In this document: positions 35,420 through 44,901 of the stretch, one piece after another
How positions within the stretch are numbered: position 1 is the first letter of the stretch
Layout of the letters: every line of letters begins with the position of its first letter
DNA from: JAIBCM01 sp041395165
GTDB lineage: Bacteria > Verrucomicrobiota > Verrucomicrobiia > JADLBR01 > JAIBCM01
NCBI GenBank assembly: GCA_041395165.1
Contig: JAWLBA010000003.1
Coordinates: forward strand, 62,001-126,000
Direction: 5' to 3'
DNA: 64,000 bases
Program-made: the position numbers and the translations under genes
Notes under the pieces: model-generated
The model's database searches: none
What the model was told of the DNA's origin: nothing
Seen by the model: the letters and a program-made list of their open reading frames with translations, nothing else

Positions 35420-37816
35420 ATGCTTGCAGACGACTCGGCCCGACACCGTTTTGAAACCGAGATTCATCGCAATTTTTGCATTGCTGCAGGCGCGGGCACA
35501 GGTAAAACCACTTCGATTCTTCGTCGCATTTGTCATTTGGCCACTCATCCCTCGACTCACTCCAAACAAGATGATCCTTTAAGTCGACTCGTTGTCGTGA
35601 CCTACGGAAAACTAGCTGCTGAAGAATTAAAAATTCGCACCCAAAACCTATTAATCGAACAACTCACCGCCAACTCAGAACTTCACCCGATACTCAATCG
35701 ATTAAAAAAAGCCTATTTCGGAACCATTCACAGTTTTTGCCTAAAACTTCTCACACAAGAAGGACATCATCTCGGATTACCAAACGATTTAGATTTAATC
35801 GACGATCCAACTGAGTTGTGGGCGACCTTTTGTGAAAGCCAGGAAATGAAAGACCTTAAATTACCTGAAGAACCCTTAAAAAAATTCCTGCGCCATTTCA
35901 CATTTGAAACCTTATTACAAATTGCCTGTAAAATAAAACCTGCTGACGCTCGAAAGCGCTTGCAAAAACAAATTACTTTTTCATTGCCTGCCCTGCATTT
36001 CACACCCGATTCCTCTCCCAAAGGTCGCGGAGCAGAAAGCACAACCCGAAATCAAACTCATTTAATAAATTGGTTGAGTGCCTTTCATGCCAAGCAAGAG
36101 TTTTTAGAAATTCCCATTTACGACAAAGGTTCAAAAATATTTAAAAATCATGTGCAACAAACCTTCTATCCTTACCTCAATACCTTATCAGAAATTGCCT
36201 TTTTTCTCGCGTCTCACATCTCGCTGGCCTACCAAACGTTTCGCGTCAAACAACGAAAAATTACCTATGACGATCAAATCCAATGGTGTCACCAACTGCT
36301 TGAATCACCGGAAATTTTAGAGCGTCTGCGTTCGCATCGTTATATTATTTTATTAGATGAAGCTCAAGACACCGATTCTGTTATGTTCTCCATACTTGCA
36401 GAGCTTAGCCGCCCGCCCTCCAGCACACCTTTTGAATGGCCTCAAAACTCTCAAGCACTTCCACCAGAAGCTGGTCGTTTTTCTTTTGTGGGAGACAATC
36501 AACAAACCATTTATAGTAACCGCGCTGATGTAGCCACCTACACACGATATACTCAAGCTTATCAAAATCATCCTGACAGCGAATGCCTAGAATTTTCTGT
36601 CACACAGCGCTGCCCTCAACATATCGTTCAAACGGTAAACCATATTTTTCCTCATCGTCTAACACAAAGTCATGTTCAATTTCGTGAATTGATTCATAAA
36701 ACCACTTCTCATTCTGGATTCTCAATCGCCCTCCATTCCACCTCCGCGACAACCTCTTCCCTTGAAGCCAAGGAAGCGTTTATAACTGAATGCCATGGTG
36801 TTGCTCAATGGCTCGCCGAAAGCCAATTACATCAACTGCTCAAAAACATTTCATGGAACTGGAATGATGTAGCCATATTGTGTCCTCGAATTGAATGGCT
36901 CGAACAAGCCAGACAAATTTTTAACACCTACGAACTCCCTACAGTCAGTCTCTCCCAAAAACAACCTGCCTTTTTAACTCCTGCATGGAGCTGGCCGACT
37001 ATGCTCCTTTACACGCTTTTTCATCCCTACGATCGTTTTGAATTGTTAGGGGTTTTGAGAGAAATTTTTGTAATCGCTGATACAGAATTAGCTCAAGCAC
37101 ACTTGCAATTATCCGAAGGACTCAATCTCGATAGCCAAACCCCTAACCACCCTAAACTTCAGACTGCATTAACCCTTTTACAAACATTAAAAGAAATGTG
37201 TTTCTCAGAAACGCCTTCTCTAAGTTTAAGTCAAAAAGTCCAACAGATTTTTGAACAAACGCAATTAACAGATCGTTTACAGGCCATTGATGAAGCGTTA
37301 GAACCCTTAGAACATATCCTCAATCAAGCTCGCATAGCTGAAACTCAAGGCGTCTCTTTTTTAAATTTTGTCAACCAATTGACCAAACAATTAAAAAATC
37401 CTGTCCCATTCTTATCCACTTCAAATCATGCCATTCAATTTTTAACCAGTATGAAAGCGAAAGGGTTGGAATGGCCCATTGTCATAGCCCTGGGCATGAA
37501 CCGTCGCATCTATCACGCGCCCGAAACTTATCCCAAAATCAAACGTCATCCAGAAACACAAGAATTAAAAATTCAACTCCATCCTTATCAAAAAGATTGC
37601 GACGACGAAGCCCTGACAAAACAAGCGCAACGCGAAGAGTTACAACGTCTTTTATATGTCACTTTTACCCGAGCCAAAAAAGTTTTAATCGTGCCTCACA
37701 CCCACACACTCTCCCGCCAATCAACCGATTTCACTTTTACCACTTTAGTCGACTGGGAAACGTTGCCACCTAACACTTTTTCTCAAATCATTGAAATCGA
37801 TGCATGCTTGCAATAG
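35420..37816 (+). CDS. UvrD/AddA-like superfamily I helicase without nuclease domain
   Basis: 798 residues. Helicase motifs are intact: Walker A in CIAAGAGTGKTTSILRR (about residue 20-36), FGTIHSFCLKLL (motif Ia), ILLDEAQDTDSVMF (motif II), FVGDNQQTIYSNRAD (motif III), TSMKAKGLEWPIVIALGMNR (motif V) and RLLYVTFTRAKKVLIV (motif VI). It stops about 50 residues after motif VI, so the C-terminal PD-(D/E)XK nuclease of typical AddA (about 1,200 residues) is missing. With the AddB-like neighbour it may form a RecBCD/AddAB-like DNA-end-processing complex. Starts with ATG 17 bases after the SRPBCC gene. Confidence 0.85.
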   Translation: MLADDSARHRFETEIHRNFCIAAGAGTGKTTSILRRICHLATHPSTHSKQDDPLSRLVVVTYGKLAAEELKIRTQNLLIEQLTANSELHPILNRLKKAYFGTIHSFCLKLLTQEGHHLGLPNDLDLIDDPTELWATFCESQEMKDLKLPEEPLKKFLRHFTFETLLQIACKIKPADARKRLQKQITFSLPALHFTPDSSPKGRGAESTTRNQTHLINWLSAFHAKQEFLEIPIYDKGSKIFKNHVQQTFYPYLNTLSEIAFFLASHISLAYQTFRVKQRKITYDDQIQWCHQLLESPEILERLRSHRYIILLDEAQDTDSVMFSILAELSRPPSSTPFEWPQNSQALPPEAGRFSFVGDNQQTIYSNRADVATYTRYTQAYQNHPDSECLEFSVTQRCPQHIVQTVNHIFPHRLTQSHVQFRELIHKTTSHSGFSIALHSTSATTSSLEAKEAFITECHGVAQWLAESQLHQLLKNISWNWNDVAILCPRIEWLEQARQIFNTYELPTVSLSQKQPAFLTPAWSWPTMLLYTLFHPYDRFELLGVLREIFVIADTELAQAHLQLSEGLNLDSQTPNHPKLQTALTLLQTLKEMCFSETPSLSLSQKVQQIFEQTQLTDRLQAIDEALEPLEHILNQARIAETQGVSFLNFVNQLTKQLKNPVPFLSTSNHAIQFLTSMKAKGLEWPIVIALGMNRRIYHAPETYPKIKRHPETQELKIQLHPYQKDCDDEALTKQAQREELQRLLYVTFTRAKKVLIVPHTHTLSRQSTDFTFTTLVDWETLPPNTFSQIIEIDACLQ

Positions 37817-37828
37817 AGTACTCTTATT

Positions 37829-38482
37829 ATGGCGCGCTTGATTCATGATCATAAAAATTCTCCTGCCTACAACATGGCAGTCGATGAAGCTCTTTTGCGC
37901 CTTTTCCAAACCCCTATTTTAAGAATTTACCAATGGAATGAACCCGCTGTTTCTTTGGGCTACTTTCAAAGCAAAAGTGTAGTGCCTGAAGGTCGAAGTT
38001 TTGTCCGACGTTTAACCGGTGGCGGCTTGGTGGATCATGCAAGCGATTTTACTTACACACTCATTTTTCCTCGAAACCATTCTCTTGCCCAAAGCGGCAC
38101 AACAGAAAGTTATCGAAAAATTCATGAAGCCATCCAAAAGGCGTTATCGCACTGTCACATTACCAGCCAAATTATTCCCGCTTCTTCCAAGTTACAATCT
38201 TCAGCTTGCTTTCAAAAACCGGTTAAATTCGATTTAGTGAATAGCTCCGGACAAAAAATTGCCGGAGCCGCACAACGTCGCACCCAACTTGCCGTTTTGC
38301 ATCAAGGCAGTCTTTTAATTAGCTCTTTGCCAACAACTTTTTCTTCACTCCTCACTCAAGCCATAGAAGAAATTTTTGAAAAAATATTTCAAACCGATCA
38401 CTTAACCAAAGAAGAAATCATTTTGGCAAAAAAATTAGAGCGAGAACGTTATTCGCTTAGAGCCTGGAATGAAATGCGGTAG
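37829..38482 (+). CDS. Octanoyltransferase LipM-like / lipoate-protein ligase family
   Basis: 217 residues of the biotin/lipoate ligase fold. RLTGGGLVDHASDFTYTLIFP is the substrate-binding signature, and SGQKIAGAAQRRT carries the conserved Lys. A Cys in SSACFQKPVKFDLV sits where LipM has its acyl-enzyme nucleophile, which argues for octanoyl transfer (octanoyl-ACP to a lipoyl domain) rather than ATP-dependent ligation. Shorter than LplA and without its C-terminal accessory domain. It follows the helicase by 12 bp, and its stop almost touches the convergent roadblock-like gene. Confidence 0.8.
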   Translation: MARLIHDHKNSPAYNMAVDEALLRLFQTPILRIYQWNEPAVSLGYFQSKSVVPEGRSFVRRLTGGGLVDHASDFTYTLIFPRNHSLAQSGTTESYRKIHEAIQKALSHCHITSQIIPASSKLQSSACFQKPVKFDLVNSSGQKIAGAAQRRTQLAVLHQGSLLISSLPTTFSSLLTQAIEEIFEKIFQTDHLTKEEIILAKKLERERYSLRAWNEMR

Positions 38483-38485
38483 AGT

Positions 38486-39356
38486 TTAAATTCCCATTTC
38501 AACCCGAGCCAAAGCGCGAATCGTTTTCCGTAGTCGGTGCAAAAGTTTTTCGGAGGGCAAATGTTGATGAAGTGTGATTAAATAAAAAGCCTGGCAATGG
38601 CTGATTTGCAAAGTTAATGCACCAAGAGACACAACTGTTTGATCGCGAAAAATAAGGTCTAGTTCCTCGGCAGCAAATCGGCATTGCGCAAAAAGTTTCA
38701 ACACTAAATTCGCTAGCACTTTACGATTGATTTCAAGAGAGGTTCCTAAGCCTAAAATTAATCCTTCTTGATCGATAATAGCAGCTCCTTGGATTTCAGA
38801 ATTTTTCAGTAAAATGTTTGGTAAATTAACTAGAGCCACTTCAACTTCTGTTGGATTGCCCAACCAACGTGCCAAAGCTCGATAAGCACGTTGTCGACGT
38901 TCTGCCACGGTAGAAACATCTTGCGATACCGAAGAAAAAGAGCCGGATATGACGACTGAAGGCAGCGGCGAAATAACAGCTTGAGCATGAGAAGTCGATT
39001 GTTCGATAACCGATTCTTCTTTTTTTCTTCAGGTTTAGCTATGGGTTCTGTCTCGGCCAAATTCGCTAGCGAAGCCAAAATGCGCTGACTTTCCGAAGCT
39101 ATTTCTTCGGAAGAAGCTGGAGAAATCTCCACTGGCAAAGAGGAGGTTTGAGAGGCATTATTTTCATTTGCGCTAAAAGAAATCGAACCCGCAGAAACTT
39201 TTTTAACCCAGAAGGTAGCGATTTTAAACGAGGCGCAAATTCGGAGCGGGGCGTTTTTTCATCATGAGCCAAAGATGAGTTCTGCGCCAAATCTGTAGCA
39301 GACTCTTTCTTTTCTTCACCCTTGTCACTTTCCGAACCGAATCCAAACAAACCCAT
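38486..39356 (-). pseudogene. Roadblock/LC7-like protein with acidic linker, two frameshifts
   Basis: Joined frames give about 290 residues. It starts MGLFGFGSESDKGEEKKESA, continues as a Ser/Glu/Pro-rich linker (VEISPASSEEIASESQRILASLANLAE in a second frame), and ends with a compact domain in a third frame (38486 to about 38990) containing QGAAIIDQEGLILGLG and VLKLFAQCRFAAEELDLIF, which resembles a Roadblock/LC7 domain. Frame changes are near 39180 and at an A-run near 39027. Such domains often partner with small GTPases or motility systems; that link to the nearby pilus genes is speculative. Either a decayed gene or homopolymer errors in low-complexity sequence. Confidence 0.5.
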
Positions 39357-39371
39357 AAGTTTGAGTTTAAC

Positions 39372-39695
39372 CTAAAACTCAATAGAGAACAGCTTTAATC
39401 CGTCGATTTCGCCAGAATAAGGATCCTGGGTAGTGTTATGGTAACCTGCTCCATAGGCTTTGGGGGCAAAAGGATTGATCGCTTGCCACGTAGGTTTTGT
39501 TTTAATGAATTGAATAATCGCTCCGCTATAATTGGCTCGTTTGCCAATAATACGATTAGGAGCTCGCGAGGGTTCTACCGGAGTGATTTTCTTTTTTGTT
39601 TTGGGCGTTTCTATTTCAAAGGTTTGCCCCATTACTCCGTAAACGTTAAAAATAAAACAACCCAATAACAGCCAAGATTTGATTTGAGTTTTCAT
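39372..39695 (-). CDS. Hypothetical secreted protein
   Basis: 107 residues; I do not recognise a characterised family. An N-terminal signal peptide (about 1-23, WLLLGCFIFNVYGVMG) precedes a basic linker (PKTKKKITPVEPSR) and a C-terminal segment rich in Gly, Tyr and Pro: TWQAINPFAPKAYGAGYHN, then GLKLFSIEF at the very end. The aromatic C-terminus with FSIEF recalls a terminal beta-strand. It lies 15 bp upstream of the roadblock-like gene on the same strand and is divergent from ruvC. Confidence 0.6.
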   Translation of the reverse strand: MKTQIKSWLLLGCFIFNVYGVMGQTFEIETPKTKKKITPVEPSRAPNRIIGKRANYSGAIIQFIKTKPTWQAINPFAPKAYGAGYHNTTQDPYSGEIDGLKLFSIEF

Positions 39696-39746
39696 AGTAA
39701 TAATATGCCATAAATGATACTATTTTTCTATTAAGAACCGTTCCTC

Positions 39747-40235
39747 ATGAGCTCTCCACAAGTGATTCTTGGCATTGATCCCTCGCTGCGCAGTACGGGT
39801 TATGGTCTTATCGAAAGCTTTTCACCCTCGCGTCATCGCGTTTTAACTTGGGGAGTCATTAAAAATTCACCTCAATTAAGCATGGAAAATTGTTTAGCGA
39901 ATCTTTATGAGCAATTGCAAAGTTTAATTCATCATTATCATCCTCATTGTGTCGCTTTAGAAAGAACCATTTATGTACAAAGCCATTCAGTTGCTATCAC
40001 GCTAGGTTGCGCACGTGGAGTCATTCTTCTGGCAGTGGCTCAAAATGGTCTGAAACTTTTCGAATATGCTCCACGCCAAATTAAAATGGCGTCAACCGGA
40101 CGTGGTGCTGCTCGCAAGGGTCAAGTTGGCTTTATGATTCGAGCTTTATTAGGGTTAGACACCACTCCCTCACCCGATGCCAGTGATGCATTGGCAGTGG
40201 CTTTAACACATGCTCAACGTCATCCTCACACCTAA
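39747..40235 (+). CDS. ruvC: Holliday junction resolvase
   Basis: 162 residues. Cuts Holliday junctions together with RuvAB. The catalytic acidic residues sit in ILGIDPSLRSTGYG (Asp), VALERTIY (Glu) and PSPDASDALAVALTH (Asp-Asp), and the APRQIKMASTGRGAARKGQV segment is typical. Normal length. It is monocistronic by eye: the next plus-strand gene begins about 150 bp downstream, and ruvA/ruvB are not adjacent. Confidence 0.95.
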   Translation: MSSPQVILGIDPSLRSTGYGLIESFSPSRHRVLTWGVIKNSPQLSMENCLANLYEQLQSLIHHYHPHCVALERTIYVQSHSVAITLGCARGVILLAVAQNGLKLFEYAPRQIKMASTGRGAARKGQVGFMIRALLGLDTTPSPDASDALAVALTHAQRHPHT

Positions 40236-40382
40236 AAGCCATCCGTAAAATATTATCATTCTTCGATTTTTTCTTTTCATTGTTTATTTCTAATTTAATA
40301 AGCAAAATAATTGTGTTACATATTTAACTGCCAGCCGTTCGTTGCTGCTGGTTGGTCACAAATTAGTTTGAATTAGGAGCTA

Positions 40383-40919
40383 TTGTTGAAACTTAAATAT
40401 TTTCGCTGGATTCATAAGAAGGGTTTTTCTCGAAGACGACTTCGGGGCGGTTTTTTACATCGTTGTTTTGGCGATAATCTCTTTTTAAAATCATCTTGGG
40501 CTTGGCGAAAAAAACCGGTCGCACGAGCATGGGTTATTGGCTGCTTAATTAGCACGAGCCCTTTTTTTGGATTTCATCTAATTGCCGGTTTAACTCTAGC
40601 TCTTTTGTTACGCGCCAATCTTCCCACTACTATTATTTTGCTTTTTACTACCAATCCTTTGACGGCTCCCATTTTTTATTCTTTTGCTTATGCTTTGGGA
40701 TGTCTCCTTCTCAATCGCCCACTAACCACTCTATCTTTTGGAGGTAATTTCACTTGGTTATGGCAAGCAGGATTCCCACTATTTCTTGGCTGTTCGATAA
40801 TCGGCTTGATTTCAGGTTTAGGAGGTTATTTTTTAATTCAAACCTTTTGGAAAGAAAAAACGACTTTTCCTTTTAAGTATAATCGAAACCTCAACAAGAT
40901 TCGCGATCTTAAAGGCTAA
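40383..40919 (+). CDS. DUF2062 membrane protein
   Basis: 178 residues with a DUF2062 domain: GCLISTSPFFGFHLIAGLTLALLLRANLPTTIIL and TTNPLTAPIFYSFAYALG are characteristic, within three or four membrane helices. A basic N-terminus (KLKYFRWIHKKGFSRRRLRGG) precedes the first helix. The function of the family is unknown. The start is a TTG at 40383 or 40386, with AGGAGC just upstream as a plausible ribosome binding site. The 147 bp before it is AT-rich and holds nothing I can name. Confidence 0.8.
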   Translation: MLKLKYFRWIHKKGFSRRRLRGGFLHRCFGDNLFLKSSWAWRKKPVARAWVIGCLISTSPFFGFHLIAGLTLALLLRANLPTTIILLFTTNPLTAPIFYSFAYALGCLLLNRPLTTLSFGGNFTWLWQAGFPLFLGCSIIGLISGLGGYFLIQTFWKEKTTFPFKYNRNLNKIRDLKG

Positions 40920-40928
40920 AATCAATTC

Positions 40929-42194
40929 CTAACCTTTTGCTAAAAGATCTTCCCAGACTTGTTCGTTAATAAAAACTTTTTGTAAGAAATTACGATCTTC
41001 TTCACGGCAAAGAGAGGTATCTGGATCAAAAGGTAAACGAACGCTAATACGCAATCCTCCTTCGGGACGATTTTCCACATTCATGGAACCCCCGTGATGA
41101 TGCACGATGAAATAACAAGCTAAAAGATTAATACCGTATTCTTGAGCATCATTACTGCGTACAAAAAAGGGATCAAACACGCTACGCAACAGTTCGTCCG
41201 AAAGTCCCTTGCCGTTATCTTCTAAAACAATCGAAATTTCTTTTGGTTCTTTTCCCTCAGAAACACCTGCTTTAACCGTAAAAGACAGTTTTTGTCCTTT
41301 TGCTAAACTCGCTAATTCATCCGTCAATAACAAACGAAAAAGTCGATCAAACATAGCGCTATCTCCTTTAACTTGAGAAAGTGTCTGCGGCAGATTCGTT
41401 TCCAAAGAAACCGATTGGGCCTGAAATTTCGGCTGCAAAGATTCTACAGCCGAACGAATTAAACTCAATAAATCCACTGGCTTGAAAAGGTCAGGCTGCG
41501 GCTTGTCAGGGATATGTTCCAAATCTGCCAAAATATCGATGATTTTTTTAACCTGATTTTTTACCAGCCCATAAAAATCATTCCAAAAATTGGGATTTCT
41601 CAATTTTTCTATTTCAATGCTTTCCGAACGCAATTCTGCTGGTGCCAAATCCAAAAAAGTTTTTACTGCCACCAACGAATTGCGCATATGATGTCCCAAC
41701 CCAGAAGCTAAAATCCCTAAGCTAAGGAGACGATCCGTCATCATAACTCGATGCAACGCTCCAATTTTTTCTTTTAGTAATCCATCACGCTCCTGCTGAA
41801 CAATAAAAAACTCCAAACCACGACGCAACGTCATTTCCATATAAGGGATATCCCATGGTTTAGTAATATATTTGTAAATCGCACCCGTATTCACAGCATC
41901 TATAGCAGCGTCCATATCGGAATAAGCTGTCGCCAAAATCCTTAAAATCCGTGGTCTTAGCTGACGCGCTTTCTCCAACAATTGAACACCTTTTTCTCCG
42001 GGCATTCTTTGATCTGTAATCAAAATGCCAATTTCATCGGCATGGTTCTTTAAAATCTCAAAACCATCTGCAGCGTTGGATGCGGTAAAAATACGAAAAC
42101 GATCATCAAAGCTTCGCGTGAAATATTTCAGCGATTTTTCTTCATCATCCACGTATAAAATAGCAAATTTTTTGTAGTCGTAAGGAGTTTCCAT
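40929..42194 (-). CDS. Response regulator with C-terminal histidine-kinase domain (PhcR/PhcQ-like)
   Basis: 421 residues. Residues about 10-130 form a receiver: ILYVDDEEKSLKYF acidic pocket, phospho-acceptor Asp in ILITDQRMPGEKG, and Lys in YITKPWD. Residues about 150-395 are a kinase-like domain with the His box LGHHMRNSLVAVKTFLDLAP and an ATPase core with EDNGKGLSDELL (N/G1 box) and GINLLACYFIVHHHGGSM. The usual G2 box Gly-rich motif is reduced (EYGINLL). A receiver followed by a kinase domain is the unusual layout of Ralstonia PhcR. It lies 2 bp after the upstream receiver-kinase gene on the same strand. Confidence 0.85.
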   Translation of the reverse strand: METPYDYKKFAILYVDDEEKSLKYFTRSFDDRFRIFTASNAADGFEILKNHADEIGILITDQRMPGEKGVQLLEKARQLRPRILRILATAYSDMDAAIDAVNTGAIYKYITKPWDIPYMEMTLRRGLEFFIVQQERDGLLKEKIGALHRVMMTDRLLSLGILASGLGHHMRNSLVAVKTFLDLAPAELRSESIEIEKLRNPNFWNDFYGLVKNQVKKIIDILADLEHIPDKPQPDLFKPVDLLSLIRSAVESLQPKFQAQSVSLETNLPQTLSQVKGDSAMFDRLFRLLLTDELASLAKGQKLSFTVKAGVSEGKEPKEISIVLEDNGKGLSDELLRSVFDPFFVRSNDAQEYGINLLACYFIVHHHGGSMNVENRPEGGLRISVRLPFDPDTSLCREEDRNFLQKVFINEQVWEDLLAKG

Positions 42195-42196
42195 AA

Positions 42197-43477
42197 TTAT
42201 ACCTTTAGAGCATTGCTCTCAATTGATTGTTTTTTACAGTTTTGCGAAGGAAATTCAATGATGAATTCACAAAATTTACCTACTTCGCTTTCAACTCTCA
42301 CCCTTCCCTGGTGCTGATGAATAATCCGATAACAAATACTTAACCCCAATCCCATGCCCGCGCCAACATCCTTTGTCGTAAAAAAAGGATCAAAAATCTT
42401 TTCACGATTTTCTTCTTTAATACCCATTCCATTATCGCGAATACTGATTGAATTTTCCGACCCAATACCTCCTTGAATGCACAAAGTAGGCACCTCCCCA
42501 TCCTTAAATTCTTTTTCCTTCATGCTATCAATCGCATTTTGCAATAAATTAATCATCAAATGAATTAACTGATTTTTATTCCCCAGAATTTCCCAATCTT
42601 TTGCGACCTGCACCTCCACCTTAATGTTATCGCGATGAATTTCTGGATTAATAAAATGGATCGCTGCATCAAAAACATCCTGAACAAAAATCCATGTGAA
42701 GCTTTCTGTGTCAGGATGCGTAAACCCACGTAAATTCGTTACAATACTGCGCACTCGCTGAATCGCATCATTGACATCTTGCAACGTTTCGTTGACTTTT
42801 TCTTGAGAGCTTTCAGGCAAATGAACTAATTCTTTTTTCAAAACATACATCGCAGAATTGGCATAATTTAAAGGATTATTGATCTCATGAATCAACCCAG
42901 CACTCATGCGGCCCAAAGACGCCATTTTGGCCGATTGCACCAATTGAGACTCCGTCTCCTTGATTTGTTCCAATGCCGCTTCTAATTCTTGATTTTTCTT
43001 AGCAATTTCTTTTTGCAACTGAAAAGCGTTAATTAAATTTTCGCAGCGCACTAAAAGTTCCGTTAACGAAAACGGTTTCGTCAAAAAATCGGTCGCTCCC
43101 GCTGAAAGCGCTGCCAGCTTAGTTTCTTCATCTGCGCGTGCTGTCACAAGAATAATTGGTAAATGCCGAGTCGAAATTTTTTCGCGCAATTCTTGACACA
43201 CCTGGACCCCATCCTTAACTGGCATCATCATATCCAATACAATTAAATCTGGTAAAAATTGTTGAGCTTTATCGATCGCTTGCTGACCATTTGTCGCCTC
43301 CACAATCTGAAAGCGCGATTGCAACTGGGATTTAATAAAGCGCAACATATCGGGTTCATCATCGGCAATTAAAATTTTCGGCCGATTAGAAGAAATATTA
43401 GTCTCAACCGGTTTAATCGATTCTCGTAGAGAAACCATCGCTGGAAATAACTCCGCCCGCTTATGCAACTGCACCAA
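42197..43477 (-). CDS. Receiver-histidine kinase module, probable C-terminal half of hybrid sensor kinase
   Basis: 426 residues: a receiver (about 33-150; ILIADDEPDMLRF, phospho-Asp in LIVLDMMMPVKDG, Lys in FLTKPFS), a coiled-coil (about 155-190) and a full histidine kinase with GLIHEINNPLNYA (His box), LMINLLQNAIDSM (N), IRDNGMGIKEE (G1) and DVGAGMGLGLSICYRIIHQH (G2). Reading upstream in the other frame, from about 43570 to 43477, gives ETSHTLSFSDWSLNEEEI and then KEEGVASSPSEEWLVQLHKR, which joins smoothly to the start of this frame. The sensor kinase at 43531-44901 and this module are therefore probably one gene split by an indel near 43570. Confidence 0.85.
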   Translation of the reverse strand: MVQLHKRAELFPAMVSLRESIKPVETNISSNRPKILIADDEPDMLRFIKSQLQSRFQIVEATNGQQAIDKAQQFLPDLIVLDMMMPVKDGVQVCQELREKISTRHLPIILVTARADEETKLAALSAGATDFLTKPFSLTELLVRCENLINAFQLQKEIAKKNQELEAALEQIKETESQLVQSAKMASLGRMSAGLIHEINNPLNYANSAMYVLKKELVHLPESSQEKVNETLQDVNDAIQRVRSIVTNLRGFTHPDTESFTWIFVQDVFDAAIHFINPEIHRDNIKVEVQVAKDWEILGNKNQLIHLMINLLQNAIDSMKEKEFKDGEVPTLCIQGGIGSENSISIRDNGMGIKEENREKIFDPFFTTKDVGAGMGLGLSICYRIIHQHQGRVRVESEVGKFCEFIIEFPSQNCKKQSIESNALKV

Positions 43478-43530
43478 CCATTCTTCGGATGGTGAAGAGG
43501 CAACGCCCTCTTCTTTAATCTCCTCTTCAT

Positions 43531-44901
43531 TTAACGACCAATCAGAAAATGACAGAGTGTGAGAAGTTTCGAAGTCACCAAAGCCTCACCTTTTTCCAAA
43601 GGCAAATAAACCGTCATCTCCGTCCCTTTTCTTAATTCACTTTTTACAACAATTTTACCGCCTTGTGCTTCGACCAACTCCTTGATCAAAGCCAAGCCAA
43701 TACCTGTTCCCTGATATTTTCTCCGAGAAGAAGTGTCTGCCTGCCAAAATCGCTCAAAAATATGAGGCAAATGCTCCTTGGCAATACCCATACCCGTATC
43801 GATCACCTGTAAAACCAATTGATTTGATTGTTCAAAAGTTTACTGTAATGCTGCCTCCCGCTGGAGTGAATTTCAAAGAATTAAAAACCAAATTCAATAA
43901 AATCTTCTCAAACTTATCTCGATCCAGTTTAATCCAACCCAATTGCTCGGAAATGTGATTATTAACCCGCACCATTTTATCTTCTGCCATTTTTTTAATC
44001 GAAGTCAAAATCCCAAAAACCAATTTTTCGATATCGACCAACTCCTTCTTAATCTCCATGCGACCCGACTCTAACTTCACCAAGTCCAACAAATCATTAA
44101 TCAACTTCAACAACCGCATCGCATTGGAATACATAATTTCCAAAAGCTCCATCCCTCCTCGAATCGTCTTTAACTCTTTTTGCGCTCGTAACTTATCCAA
44201 AGGCGCCAAAAGTAAAGTCAACGGGGTTCGCAATTCATGGCTCACATTAGCAAAAAATCGGCTCTTAACTTGATCCAATTCAATCAACTTTTGATTAGCC
44301 GCTTCTAGTTGACGTTTGTTTTCATCAAGCTCATAGCGTGAGGCAAACTCTCGAAACCTTAATCGATTATAAAGTAACTTCCTGTAAATACAATGACAGC
44401 TGTTAAAATGATAAAATAAAGATTGCTGATAAAAGTTTTAATATGTTCAAAGTTGCCATGAGTTAATATCGCAATAAAATAACAAGTTATCACAACTGAT
44501 ACGGAAACAATGCTCTGAAGAAAAGTCCCTTGAACCACGGCACTCGTTCCTACAATCACCAAATTCAATCCCGCATAATAAGGAGATGTTTCGCCTTCTG
44601 TTCGATAAATCATCCACGCCATAAAAAAAGTGGGCAAGGCATACCAACCATGAGAAAAAATCAAATAATAACGCTCTCCCCATTTAGTATTTAAAATAAA
44701 CCAAACTAGAAAAATTAAAAAAGCACATAACAATCTGGCATTGAAGAAGAGTAACAAATGAGAAGGATAAACAAGAAAATCAAGCATGGCGCCAAGTGGC
44801 ATTAATGAGCCTGCCAGTAAACAAGCAATACGAGCATTTACAATTCGCATCTGACGATTGTATTGCTTGAAAGCCTCTGTTAGATGGATTGCATCAGACA
44901 T
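43531..44901 (-). CDS. Membrane sensor histidine kinase (PhcS/LqsS-like), frameshifted
   Basis: Composite of three frames. Residues 1 to about 178 (44359-44901) contain six membrane helices with a GETSPYYAGLNLVIVG stretch between helices; I recall a similar motif in quorum-sensing kinases of the PhcS/LqsS type. After an indel near 44370 comes NRLRFREFASRYELDENKRQ, then the kinase core (43832-44287): FFANVSHELRTPLTLLLAPLD (His box) and LDRDKFEKILLNLVFNSLKFTP (N box). After a T-run indel near 43835 come VIDTGMGIAKEHLPHIFERFWQ (G1/F) and KYQGTGIGLALIKELVEAQGG (G2). All kinase motifs survive. Its start overlaps the methyltransferase stop by 8 bp. Confidence 0.8.

Noticed and set aside
40321..40360. 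Hairpin-like CCAGC...GCTGG before the DUF2062 gene
   Set aside because: The stem is short, the loop is long and no T-run or known riboswitch feature follows; too weak to call.
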